This document shows positions 17,090-24,741 of a stretch of 64,000 nucleotides of DNA, piece after piece; the first letter of the stretch is position 1, and every line of letters starts with the position of its first letter. The notes below the pieces were generated by a model. It was given only the letters and a program-made list of their open reading frames with translations. It did no database searches and was not told the origin of the DNA. Source of the DNA: Marinihelvus sp942491555 (GTDB lineage: Bacteria > Pseudomonadota > Gammaproteobacteria > Xanthomonadales > SZUA-36); the NCBI GenBank assembly GCA_942491555.1, contig CALOBN010000002.1, positions 495,204 to 559,203 on the forward strand, given 5' to 3'. A program made the position numbers and the translations under genes.

Positions 17090-18235
17090 TCAGGTCTGCG
17101 TGCCGGCGACCAGCTCGCGGCCGATCAGCATGCGGCGAATTTCATTGGTGCCTGCACCGATCTCATAGAGTTTGGCATCGCGCAGGATGCGCCCGGCTGG
17201 ATATTCATTGATATAACCGTTGCCACCGAGGCTCTGGATGGCTTCCAGACCCAGCTTGACCGCATTGCGCGAGGCGTGCAGCAGGCAGGAGGCGGCATCA
17301 ACCCGCGACTTTATTCCCGCATCAAAGTCCTGCGCGGTGCGGTAGGCAAAAGCGCGTGAGGACTGCAGAGCCGTGTACATATCGGCCAGCTTGGCCTGCA
17401 TGATGCCGAATTCGCCGATCGGTTTGCCAAATTGCTTACGCTCGCGAAGGTAGGGCAGGGTGATGTCCATGGCCGCCTGCATGAGTCCGAGCGGGCCGCC
17501 GGACAACACGACGCGTTCGGTATCAAGACCGCTCATGAGGACCTTGACGCCTTCATTAACCTTGCCGAGCACATTGGCGGCAGGAATGCGGCAGTCCTCG
17601 AACACCAGTTCACAGGTGTTGGAGCCCCGCATACCCAGCTTGTCGAGTTTCTGCGCCTTGCTGAATCCCGGCAGGTCGGATGTGACCAGGAATGCGGTCA
17701 TACAGCGACTGCCGGCCTCCGCGCCGGCGGTGCGCATGTAAACAATAGCAACATCGCATTCCGGTCCGTTGGTAATCCACATCTTGCTGCCATTGGCGAC
17801 CCAGTCTTCCCCATCAGCCACGGCGCGGCAGGACATCGAGCCAACCACATCGGAGCCGGCACCCGGCTCGCTCATGGCCAGCGCACCGACAAGCTCACCG
17901 CTGCAAAGTCCCGGCAGAAAACGCTCGCGCTGCGCGTCCGTGCCGTTGCGTGCCAGGTTGTCGACGCACAGGTTGGAGTGCGCGCCGTAGGACAGGCCCA
18001 CGGAACCCGAGGCGCGGCTGATTTCTTCCAATGCAACAACATGTGCGAGGTAGCCCATACCCGAGCCGCCGTAGGTTTCCGGTGCGGTCAGTCCCAGCAG
18101 GCCGAGTTCGCCCAGCTTGGTCCACAGATCGGCGGGAAACAGGTTTTCCTCGTCGATAGCGGCTGCGCGCGGGGCGATTTCCTGCTCCGCAAAGCGCCGC
18201 ACACTGTCGCGGAGCATTTCAAGTTCTTCGTTCAT
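17090..18235 (-). CDS. liuA: Isovaleryl-CoA dehydrogenase
   Basis: FAD enzyme oxidising isovaleryl-CoA to 3-methylcrotonyl-CoA in leucine breakdown. 381 residues from ATG 18235, chosen because GAGG stands 8 bases upstream; an in-frame ATG at 18256 would add 7 residues. The acyl-CoA dehydrogenase fold shows AMSEPGAGSDV, KMWITNGPECDV, LGMRGSNTCELVFEDC and the C-terminal GGNGYINEYPAGRILRDAK. The segment SGLDTERVVLSGGPLGLMQAA carries the Glu expected as catalytic base in isovaleryl-CoA dehydrogenases, which separates it from other acyl-CoA dehydrogenases. Confidence 0.93.
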   Translation of the reverse strand: MNEELEMLRDSVRRFAEQEIAPRAAAIDEENLFPADLWTKLGELGLLGLTAPETYGGSGMGYLAHVVALEEISRASGSVGLSYGAHSNLCVDNLARNGTDAQRERFLPGLCSGELVGALAMSEPGAGSDVVGSMSCRAVADGEDWVANGSKMWITNGPECDVAIVYMRTAGAEAGSRCMTAFLVTSDLPGFSKAQKLDKLGMRGSNTCELVFEDCRIPAANVLGKVNEGVKVLMSGLDTERVVLSGGPLGLMQAAMDITLPYLRERKQFGKPIGEFGIMQAKLADMYTALQSSRAFAYRTAQDFDAGIKSRVDAASCLLHASRNAVKLGLEAIQSLGGNGYINEYPAGRILRDAKLYEIGAGTNEIRRMLIGRELVAGTQT

Positions 18236-18265
18236 GGCATAGGCCTCATGGTGCATTGCACAGGC

Positions 18266-19369
18266 TCAGGCGTGCTGCCGCTCGCGACCCGGGAAACGGT
18301 GTGGTTTGCCCATGTGGGGCATTTTTATTTTGCCAATAATCGCGATGCGTTCTTCTGCCATGCGGTCCGAGGCCCGGTAGGTCGGAATGTTATCGCGCTT
18401 GGCAATTTCAAAAATGCGCGTGAGGTTGTAGTAGATGGCGCGCGTCATGCGATAGGCGCGCTCTTCGCTGTAGCCCTCAAGCTCAATGGATACATTCATC
18501 AGGCCGCCGGCATTGACCGCATAGTCGGGTGCATAAAGGATGCCGCGTTGCTCCAGCTCATCGCCGGCCTCGTTATTGGCCAGCTGGTTGTTGGCAGCGC
18601 CGGCAACCAGTTTGAATTTGAAGCGTGGAATCGTGTTTTCATTCACCACCGCGCCCAGGGCGCAGGGGCTGAAGACATCTGCATCCACATCGTAGATGTC
18701 GTCAAGACCCACGGCTTCAGCGCCCATCCCGACGGCTTCGGCGACTGCTTCTTCGTTGATGTCCGTGACAAAAACCTTGGCGCCTTCCTCGCGCAGCAGG
18801 CGGATCAGGTGATGCCCGACATGGCCGGCGCCCTGCACGGCAAAGCTGTAATTGCCAACATCCTCGTTACCAAACCTGGCCTGCAAAGCCGCCTTGATGC
18901 CCTGCAAGGTGCCGTAGGCTGTGAAAGGTGAGGGGTCGCCCGAGCCGCCATGCACCTGGTGCACGCCGACAACATTGTTGGTTTCCTGGAAAATAAATTC
19001 CATGTCGTTCACATCGATACCCACATCTTCTGCGGTGATGTAGCGGCCGCCGAGCGTGTCGATAAATTTGCCCAGGGCGCGAAACAGGCCCTCGGACTTA
19101 TCTTTGCGCGGGTCACCGATAATGACTGACTTGCCACCGCCGAGGTTCAGGCCGGACACAGCCGCCTTGTAGGTCATACCCCGCGACAGTCGCAGCACAT
19201 CATTCAATGCCTCCTGTTCGCTGGCGTAGGGCCACATGCGCAGGCCGCCAAGGGCCGGACCGAGGGTGGTGTTGTGAATGGCAATGATGGCCTTCAGACC
19301 CACATCGGTGTTGTTGCAGAATACGATCTGTTCATGCCGCGAGGCGCCGATCGTTTCGAAGAGTTCCAT
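18266..19369 (-). CDS. bcd: Leucine dehydrogenase (Glu/Leu/Phe/Val dehydrogenase family)
   Basis: Reversible NAD-dependent oxidative deamination of leucine, valine and isoleucine to the 2-oxoacids. 367 residues. Substrate domain: GPALGGLRMWPY and MTYKAAVSGLNLGGGKSVI with the catalytic lysines; then ITAEDVGI, the hinge PFTAYGTLQGI, the NAD fold VQGAGHVGHHLIRLL followed by VTDIN, and GAANNQLA. It is the first gene of the leftward catabolic run, with a strong AGGGAGA site before ATG, and faces the ilv operon head to head. Confidence 0.93.
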   Translation of the reverse strand: MELFETIGASRHEQIVFCNNTDVGLKAIIAIHNTTLGPALGGLRMWPYASEQEALNDVLRLSRGMTYKAAVSGLNLGGGKSVIIGDPRKDKSEGLFRALGKFIDTLGGRYITAEDVGIDVNDMEFIFQETNNVVGVHQVHGGSGDPSPFTAYGTLQGIKAALQARFGNEDVGNYSFAVQGAGHVGHHLIRLLREEGAKVFVTDINEEAVAEAVGMGAEAVGLDDIYDVDADVFSPCALGAVVNENTIPRFKFKLVAGAANNQLANNEAGDELEQRGILYAPDYAVNAGGLMNVSIELEGYSEERAYRMTRAIYYNLTRIFEIAKRDNIPTYRASDRMAEERIAIIGKIKMPHMGKPHRFPGRERQHA

Positions 19370-19644
19370 TACGTTCTCCCTGTTGTGCTGTCTTTCGCCA
19401 GCCGGCCGTCTGGAGCTGCGCGCTGATTACCGGATGGGTTCGTCAGATATCTGAAAGACTGGCACTAAGCTCAATGATGTGGTGCCCGGGGCGGGCCCGC
19501 GAAGTTATCCGGTCAATTGTACCAAAGGCAGCTTGGTTTTGCGGGTTAATCAGGAGATAAAGCAACCCTCTGAAGGGCAGGCGTCTCGCAACGGAAAGCG
19601 CCGTCCGGGGAGGTGACGTGTGATGGCCGGGTTAAAGAAAGTCG
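19370..19644. other. Divergent control region between BCAA catabolic and biosynthetic operons
   Basis: No reading frame is convincing here. The stretch must carry the promoter of the leftward leucine-dehydrogenase operon, but I see no clear -35/-10 pair on the minus strand. There is a GC-rich patch CCGGGGCGGGCCCG around 19487-19500. Binding sites for Lrp or a Liu-type regulator would be expected here but cannot be read with confidence. Confidence 0.4.
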
Positions 19645-19673
19645 TTGACATCTCAGGGTCAGTGGGAGATAAC
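19645..19673 (+). promoter_or_regulatory. Promoter of the ilv-leu operon
   Basis: TTGACA (19645-19650), a perfect -35, is followed after 17 bases by GATAAC (19668-19673), a 4/6 match to the -10. Predicted transcription start is close to 19680, which is the A of the leader-peptide ATG. If so the leader is translated from a leaderless message; otherwise another promoter further up supplies the GGGAGA ribosome site at 19664-19669, which overlaps the -10. Confidence 0.6.
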
Positions 19674-19679
19674 AACGTC

Positions 19680-19820
19680 ATGTTCTCAGAAACACGTCAA
19701 AACGTGCGCGAAATTAACCGGGTCGGCAGAGCCCCGGCTGCGCTGCGTGACGCGTTAAATCCTCTCCTTCTTGGCGTACTAATTATTCCGGCACACGACG
19801 GGGTTGGCGCGCACATTTAG
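19680..19820 (+). CDS. ilvL: Leader peptide of the ilv-leu operon
   Basis: 46 codons starting at ATG 19680, with GGGAGA 11 bases upstream. Near its end is the run CTC CTT CTT GGC GTA CTA ATT ATT (19765-19788), encoding LLLGVLII, seven of eight codons being for branched-chain amino acids, followed by PAHDGVGAHI and stop. This parallels the E. coli ilvGMEDA leader, which ends in a Val/Ile run followed by Pro-Pro. The peptide has no function of its own; ribosome stalling on these codons when Leu, Val or Ile is short would decide whether the following terminator forms. Confidence 0.72.
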   Translation: MFSETRQNVREINRVGRAPAALRDALNPLLLGVLIIPAHDGVGAHI

Positions 19821-19880
19821 CGAAACAGGCGAGCAAATAAATCAAACCCCGCAACTGAAAAGAAGCGGGGTTTTTTCTTT
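19730..19880 (+). promoter_or_regulatory. Transcription attenuator upstream of ilvD
   Basis: Three mutually exclusive pairings can be drawn. Segment 1 AGCCCCG (19730-19736) can pair with segment 2 CGGGGTT (19799-19805). Segment 2 can instead pair with segment 3 AACCCCG (19845-19851), giving the antiterminator. Segment 3 pairs with segment 4 in the terminator (19845-19852 with 19865-19872), which ends in TTTTTTCTTTT. The Leu/Val/Ile codon run lies between segments 1 and 2. This is the standard layout of amino-acid biosynthetic attenuators; the pairing logic is my inference. Confidence 0.7.
19845..19880 (+). terminator. Attenuator terminator before ilvD
   Basis: Stem AACCCCGC / GCGGGGTT with a 12-base loop, followed by T4-C-T4. 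It stands 24 bases after the leader stop and 20 bases before the ilvD ATG, so it can only act as a regulated, internal terminator of this operon. Confidence 0.85.
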
Positions 19881-19899
19881 TAACCAGACCAGAGAAGCA

Positions 19900-21612
19900 A
19901 TGAGCGATCATCCGAAAAAGCAGGATAACGATAAGCACAAGCTGCAACTGCGCAGTGATGTGATGAAATCCGGTGCGAGCCGGGCGCCGGCACGTGCCTA
20001 TCTGCGCGCCACCGGGCTGGATGAAAAGTCGATGGCTCAGCCGCTTGTGGCCGTGGTCAATACCTGGAGCGACGTAACGCCGTGCAATATGCACTTACGT
20101 AAGCTGGCCGATCCGGTGAAGGCTGGTATCCGTGAGGCGGGTGGTACGCCCATCGAGTTCAATACGATTGTGGTTACCGATGGCATCGCCATGGGCACAC
20201 CGGGCATGCGTGCATCCTTGATGTCCCGCGAGACTATCGCCGATTCCATTGAACTGGCCGTAAGCGGGCATTCCCTGGATGCAATGATCATACTGGTGGG
20301 CTGTGACAAGACGATACCGGCGGCAGCCATGGCGGCTGCAAGACTGGACGTGCCCTGCGTGATTCTTTACGGCGGTACGATCATGAAAGGTCGTCTGGGC
20401 GACCGTGATCTGAGTATTCAGGATGTTTTTGAAGCGGTTGGCGCCCACGCTGCCGGAAACCTCACCGAGGCCGAGTTGACCGAAGTGGAAAAAGCCGCCT
20501 GCCCCGGCGCCGGCGCCTGCGGTGGTCAGTTCACGGCCAACACCATGGCCATGGTGATGACGGTGCTGGGTCTGTCCCCGGTTGGCGCCAATGACATCCC
20601 GGCGGTTCATCCGGGCAAGCCGGATGCCGCGCACGCTGCCGGCGTTGAGCTAATGAGAGCCCTGGCCGGGGATCGTCGTCCGAGCCAGCTGATTACCACC
20701 GGGTCCCTGCGCAATGCGGCCGCCGCGGTTTGCGCGACCGCCGGCTCGACCAACGCGGTGCTGCACCTGCTGGCCATTGCTGCCGAGGCCGGCGTGCCCT
20801 TTGAGTTGAATGAATGGGACGACATCGCTGCGCGCACGCCGGTTATTGCCGACCTCAAGCCCGGCGGACGGTTTCTGGCCTGCGACCTGTTTGAGGCCGG
20901 CGGCACCGCAGCCATCGTGCGACGCCTGGCAGCGGCTGAAAAGATTACCGATACCCCAACGGTCACCGGGCGCAGCCTGTTCACCGAGGCCGATGCCATG
21001 GACGAGCCTGCCGCCCAGGAAGTGATCGTTGATGTGGCCACGCCACTCAAGCCGCGCGGCGGTTTCGGCATTTTGTACGGCAATCTCGCGCCGGATGGCT
21101 GCGTGGTAAAGCTGGCCGGCCACGGCATCATGGAATTTGAAGGCCAGGCCAAGGTTTACGAAAGTGAGGAAGATGCTTTCGCGGCCGTGCAGGCCGGTGA
21201 AATCCAGCCCGGTGACGTTGTGGTCATTCGCTTTGAAGGACCCCGTGGCGGGCCCGGTATGCGGGAAATGCTGGCCGTTACTGCGGCGATTGCCGGACAT
21301 GGCATGAGCGATTCGGTTGCCTTGATCACGGACGGGCGCTTTTCCGGCGCCACGCACGGTTTCATGGTCGGGCATGTGGCACCCGAGGCCCACGTGGGCG
21401 GGCCATTGGCCCGTTTGCAGACCGGCGACCGCGTGCGTATCGACGTGGCCCGGCAGGAGATCAACGCCCTCGTGGATCTGGATTCCCGCAGCGATGCCGA
21501 ACCGCCGGCCGACAAGGCCCCGGTGCGCGGCGTTTATGCCAAGTACCGTGAGCTGGTCGGCTCGGCCGCGCAGGGTGCAGTCACCGTCCCGGTTGCGGCG
21601 CTACCGGGCTAG
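19900..21612 (+). CDS. ilvD: Dihydroxy-acid dehydratase
   Basis: Fe-S enzyme that dehydrates 2,3-dihydroxy-isovalerate and -methylvalerate to the 2-oxoacids, for valine/leucine and isoleucine. 570 residues from ATG 19900; the frame is open upstream, but that part covers the terminator and cannot be coding. Cluster cysteines: TPCNMH (Cys62), GCDKTIPAAA (Cys135), CPGAGACGGQF (Cys201 and Cys207). The Cys62/135/207 set fits the [2Fe-2S] type of IlvD. C-terminal TDGRFSGATHGFMVGHVAPEA is conserved. First structural gene of the ten-gene operon. Confidence 0.97.
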   Translation: MSDHPKKQDNDKHKLQLRSDVMKSGASRAPARAYLRATGLDEKSMAQPLVAVVNTWSDVTPCNMHLRKLADPVKAGIREAGGTPIEFNTIVVTDGIAMGTPGMRASLMSRETIADSIELAVSGHSLDAMIILVGCDKTIPAAAMAAARLDVPCVILYGGTIMKGRLGDRDLSIQDVFEAVGAHAAGNLTEAELTEVEKAACPGAGACGGQFTANTMAMVMTVLGLSPVGANDIPAVHPGKPDAAHAAGVELMRALAGDRRPSQLITTGSLRNAAAAVCATAGSTNAVLHLLAIAAEAGVPFELNEWDDIAARTPVIADLKPGGRFLACDLFEAGGTAAIVRRLAAAEKITDTPTVTGRSLFTEADAMDEPAAQEVIVDVATPLKPRGGFGILYGNLAPDGCVVKLAGHGIMEFEGQAKVYESEEDAFAAVQAGEIQPGDVVVIRFEGPRGGPGMREMLAVTAAIAGHGMSDSVALITDGRFSGATHGFMVGHVAPEAHVGGPLARLQTGDRVRIDVARQEINALVDLDSRSDAEPPADKAPVRGVYAKYRELVGSAAQGAVTVPVAALPG

Positions 21613-21676
21613 ACAAGAGCGATAAAAAATTGAGAAATATTTTGCGAAATTCACTAACCAAGCAGAGGAATTGTTC

Positions 21677-22687
21677 ATGAAACTTCACACCGTCGATGAT
21701 GTAAAACGCGATGCCCTGGAGGGCATGACCATTGCCGTGCTCGGCTACGGCAGCCAGGGCCGGGCGCATGCCAATAATCTGCGTGACTCCGGCTACAAGG
21801 TCATTATCGGTGCGCGCCCCGGTGGCCCCACGGCCCAGGCAGCTGCTGCCAAGGGCTTTGAAGTCGCAGACTTTCGTGACGCGGCCGCCAGGGCCTCGCT
21901 GATCTGCATGATGGTGCCGGACATGGCCCAGCCTGCCGTGTTCAATATGATCAAGGACGAACTCAAGGCCGGTGACACGCTGCTCTTCGCGCATGGCTTC
22001 AATGTGCACTTCGGCGCCATCGAGCCGGCCGCAGATATCGACGTCATCATGGTTGCACCCAAATCTCCGGGTGACCTGGTACGCCGCCAGTACCAGGAAG
22101 GGCGCGGCGTGCCCTGTTTGCGGGCGGTTCACCAGGATGCCAGTGGTGAGGCCTGGGACCGGGCGCTGAGTTATGCCCATGCCATCGGCGGTACGCACGC
22201 CGGCGTGCTCGACACCACGTTTGCCGAAGAAACCGAAACGGATCTGTTCGGTGAGCAGGCAGTGTTGTGTGGCGGCGCGGCCCAGCTGGTAATGCATGGT
22301 TACGACACGCTGGTTGAAGCCGGCTACCAGCCGGAGGCGGCCTACTTTGAATGCCTGCACGAACTGAAGCTGATCGTCGACCTGCTGTATGAAGGCGGCA
22401 TGGACAAAATGTACGAGTTTATCTCCGACACCGCGTCCTATGGCGACCTGGTTTCCGGCCCGCGCATCCTGGATGACTCGGTAAAAGAGCGCATGAAAGA
22501 TGTGCTTTCGGATATCCAGGACGGCACATTCGCCCGGCAGTGGATGGATGAATATGCCTCCGGCTCCGGCGGCTACCAGGCCATGCTCGCCCAGCGTCGT
22601 GAACACCCGATTGAGAAAACCGGCAAAAAGCTGCGTGAGCGCATGAGCTGGTTACGCGCCAAGGATAAATCCCAGAAGGCGGCCTGA
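21677..22687 (+). CDS. ilvC: Ketol-acid reductoisomerase, class I
   Basis: Converts acetolactate and acetohydroxybutyrate to the dihydroxy acids with NAD(P)H. 336 residues from ATG 21677, which has AGAGGA seven bases upstream; the frame is open to TTG 21671. N-terminal cofactor loop VLGYGSQGRAHA (21-32); the specificity loop is ARPGGPT (46-52), where Thr replaces the usual serine near the 2'-phosphate. The metal-binding helix residues in FAEETETDLFGEQAVLCGG and the later YETMLE-like helix CLHELKLIVDLLYEGG are present. Class I short form. Confidence 0.97.
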   Translation: MKLHTVDDVKRDALEGMTIAVLGYGSQGRAHANNLRDSGYKVIIGARPGGPTAQAAAAKGFEVADFRDAAARASLICMMVPDMAQPAVFNMIKDELKAGDTLLFAHGFNVHFGAIEPAADIDVIMVAPKSPGDLVRRQYQEGRGVPCLRAVHQDASGEAWDRALSYAHAIGGTHAGVLDTTFAEETETDLFGEQAVLCGGAAQLVMHGYDTLVEAGYQPEAAYFECLHELKLIVDLLYEGGMDKMYEFISDTASYGDLVSGPRILDDSVKERMKDVLSDIQDGTFARQWMDEYASGSGGYQAMLAQRREHPIEKTGKKLRERMSWLRAKDKSQKAA

Positions 22688-22706
22688 AGCTGCCAGAGGA
22701 AACACC

Positions 22707-24449
22707 ATGAGTCTGCTCGAGGAACAAACCGACGCCCCGCAAAGCGGTTCGCAACTGATGATCGAAGCGCTCAGGCGCAACGGGGTCAAGCACATTTTCG
22801 GCTATCCCGGGGGCGCCATCATGCCGCTCTACGATGCGCTGGTGGACTCGGGCCTGAAGCATTTCCTGTGTCGCCACGAGCAGGGCGCTGCCTTTGCGGC
22901 CGATGCCTATGGTCGCGTCACGCGCCGTCCCGGCGTGTGCATGGCAACCTCCGGCCCGGGCGCTACCAACCTGGTTACCGGCATCGCTAATGCCTTTCTG
23001 GATTCGGTACCCATGGTGGCCATTACCGGCCAGGTACCCAGCCCGCTGCAGGGCACGGATGCGTTCCAGGAGGTGGACATCTTCGGCATCACTTTGCCGA
23101 TTGTGAAACACAGTTACACGGTGCGAAACGTGGCGGAAATCGGTGCGCTGGTTGACGAGGCCTTTGAAGTTGCCGCCTCCGGCCGTCCCGGACCGGTGCT
23201 GATCGATTTCCCCAAAGATATTTCCATGGAAATGTCGTCCGAGGCGCAGCCCCGGCCCGCCGACCCGTATCGCGCACCGCAGATTGATCCAGAGGCCATT
23301 CGCGCTGCAGCGCAAATGCTGGCCACAGCCCGCCGGCCGCTGGTGATCGGCGGTGGTGGTATTGCGATTTCCGATTCAGTTGAGGCTTTCCGGGACTTTA
23401 TCCGGCGCTACAACTTACCGGTGACCACAACCCTCAAAGCCATGGGTGTCATTCCAACCGATGAAGAAGGCTTTCTGGGCATGCTGGGCATGCATGGCAA
23501 TGAGGCGGCCAACCACGCGGTACAAAACTGCGATGTGTTGATGGTCGTCGGCGGGCGCTTTGATGACCGGGTGACAGGTCGCCTGACCCATTTTGCGCCC
23601 ACCGCGCGAATCATTCATATGGACATCGATCCTGCAGAGGTGGCCAAGCTGCGTAAGCCGGATATCGCCCTGGTGGGTGAACTGGCGCCGGGACTTGCTG
23701 CGCTGGAGGCGCTGGTCGAAGAAGATGGCGAGGTGCCTCGCGTCAATGATTCCTGGGTGCGCCAGTGTGCCGCCTGGAAGAAAGAATTTGCCTGGCGCTA
23801 TGACGCGCCCGGTGAGGGTATTTATGCCCCGGCGCTGTTGCGGGACATGAGCCGTCACAGCGAGACCCCGCCCATCGTCAGTTGTGATGTGGGACAGCAC
23901 CAGATGTGGGTGGCACAGCATTGTCGCTTTACCGACCCCCTGCAGCACCTGACCTCCGGTGGTCTGGGCGCCATGGGTTACGGCCTGCCGGCGGCGATTG
24001 GTGCCAAGGTGGCCTGCCCGGATTCAACCGTGGTGGCAGTATGCGGTGACGGCTCGATCATGATGAACATACAGGAGTTGGCCACCATCAAGCGCTACGA
24101 CATTGATGTACGAATCGTGTTGCTCGACAACTCGATGCTGGGCATGGTGCGCCAGTGGCAAAAGCTGTTCTTTGATGGCAAATACTCAGAAGTTGATCTG
24201 TCCGACAACCCTGATTTCGCAAGGGTTGCCGAGGCTTTTGGTCTGCGCGCGATGACCATTGAGCGCCCGGACCAGGTGCAGGGCGGTCTGGATTGGGTGC
24301 TTGGCCCGGGTGGCCCGGCGCTGTTGCACGTGAAGATCGACCCGGAAGAAAACGTCTGGCCGCTGGTGCCACCGGGTCGGGCCAACCACCAGATGATGGG
24401 CACGGCGCCCTCCAAACGGTCCAGGCAGTGGGAGGGCTTAATGGAATGA
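22707..24449 (+). CDS. ilvG: Acetolactate synthase, large (catalytic) subunit
   Basis: ThDP enzyme making acetolactate from pyruvate and acetohydroxybutyrate from pyruvate plus 2-oxobutyrate. 580 residues with IFGYPGGAIMPLYDAL, catalytic Glu58 in CRHEQGAAFAADAYGR, the central FAD/DHS-like domain, and the C-terminal ThDP motif GDGSIMMNIQELATI. Ends in an ATGA overlap with ilvM. I use ilvG because of the IlvM-type partner; ilvB or ilvI would be equally acceptable. Confidence 0.96.
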   Translation: MSLLEEQTDAPQSGSQLMIEALRRNGVKHIFGYPGGAIMPLYDALVDSGLKHFLCRHEQGAAFAADAYGRVTRRPGVCMATSGPGATNLVTGIANAFLDSVPMVAITGQVPSPLQGTDAFQEVDIFGITLPIVKHSYTVRNVAEIGALVDEAFEVAASGRPGPVLIDFPKDISMEMSSEAQPRPADPYRAPQIDPEAIRAAAQMLATARRPLVIGGGGIAISDSVEAFRDFIRRYNLPVTTTLKAMGVIPTDEEGFLGMLGMHGNEAANHAVQNCDVLMVVGGRFDDRVTGRLTHFAPTARIIHMDIDPAEVAKLRKPDIALVGELAPGLAALEALVEEDGEVPRVNDSWVRQCAAWKKEFAWRYDAPGEGIYAPALLRDMSRHSETPPIVSCDVGQHQMWVAQHCRFTDPLQHLTSGGLGAMGYGLPAAIGAKVACPDSTVVAVCGDGSIMMNIQELATIKRYDIDVRIVLLDNSMLGMVRQWQKLFFDGKYSEVDLSDNPDFARVAEAFGLRAMTIERPDQVQGGLDWVLGPGGPALLHVKIDPEENVWPLVPPGRANHQMMGTAPSKRSRQWEGLME

Positions 24450-24727
24450 AGCACCGCTTGCACATACACCTCCGGGTTTGCGAGGGGGCGGTCATCCGCA
24501 CCCTGGGCCTGATTGAACGTCGCGGCTTCCGGCTGGACGCGGTTTCCTTGAGTGAAGCTCAGGGTGACGGTCAGTCCATGGATGTCGTGGTCAGCGGGGA
24601 CCGCTCCCCGGACCTGCTGCAACGCCAGATTGAGCGTCTTCATGACGTGAGCTGGGTCGCGCAGGACAACAACGAGGGCGTAGCGCCCCACATTGGATCG
24701 ATGCGACCCGTTCACGGCTCGCGGTAA
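24446..24727 (+). CDS. ilvM: Acetolactate synthase small subunit, IlvM type
   Basis: 93 residues from ATG 24446, overlapping the ilvG stop by four bases. It is a single ACT domain: LHIHLRVCEGAVIRTLGLIE (5-24), RRGFRLDAVSLSEA, then MDVVVSGDRSPDLLQRQIER. This is the short E. coli IlvM type rather than the longer IlvH/IlvN type. It activates the catalytic subunit and can confer valine feedback control. The frame is open far upstream of the ATG, but only this part matches the family. Confidence 0.9.
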   Translation: MKHRLHIHLRVCEGAVIRTLGLIERRGFRLDAVSLSEAQGDGQSMDVVVSGDRSPDLLQRQIERLHDVSWVAQDNNEGVAPHIGSMRPVHGSR

Positions 24728-24741
24728 GGAGAACCTTCAGC

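Noticed and set aside
17432..18931. 499-codon plus-strand frame over isovaleryl-CoA dehydrogenase and leucine dehydrogenase
   Set aside because: Spans the junction of two real opposite-strand genes; composition is that of an antisense frame.
19804..19899. N-terminal extension of IlvD from the upstream in-frame start
   Set aside because: The extension would be encoded by the attenuator terminator and its T tract and is not IlvD-like; ATG 19900 fits the family.
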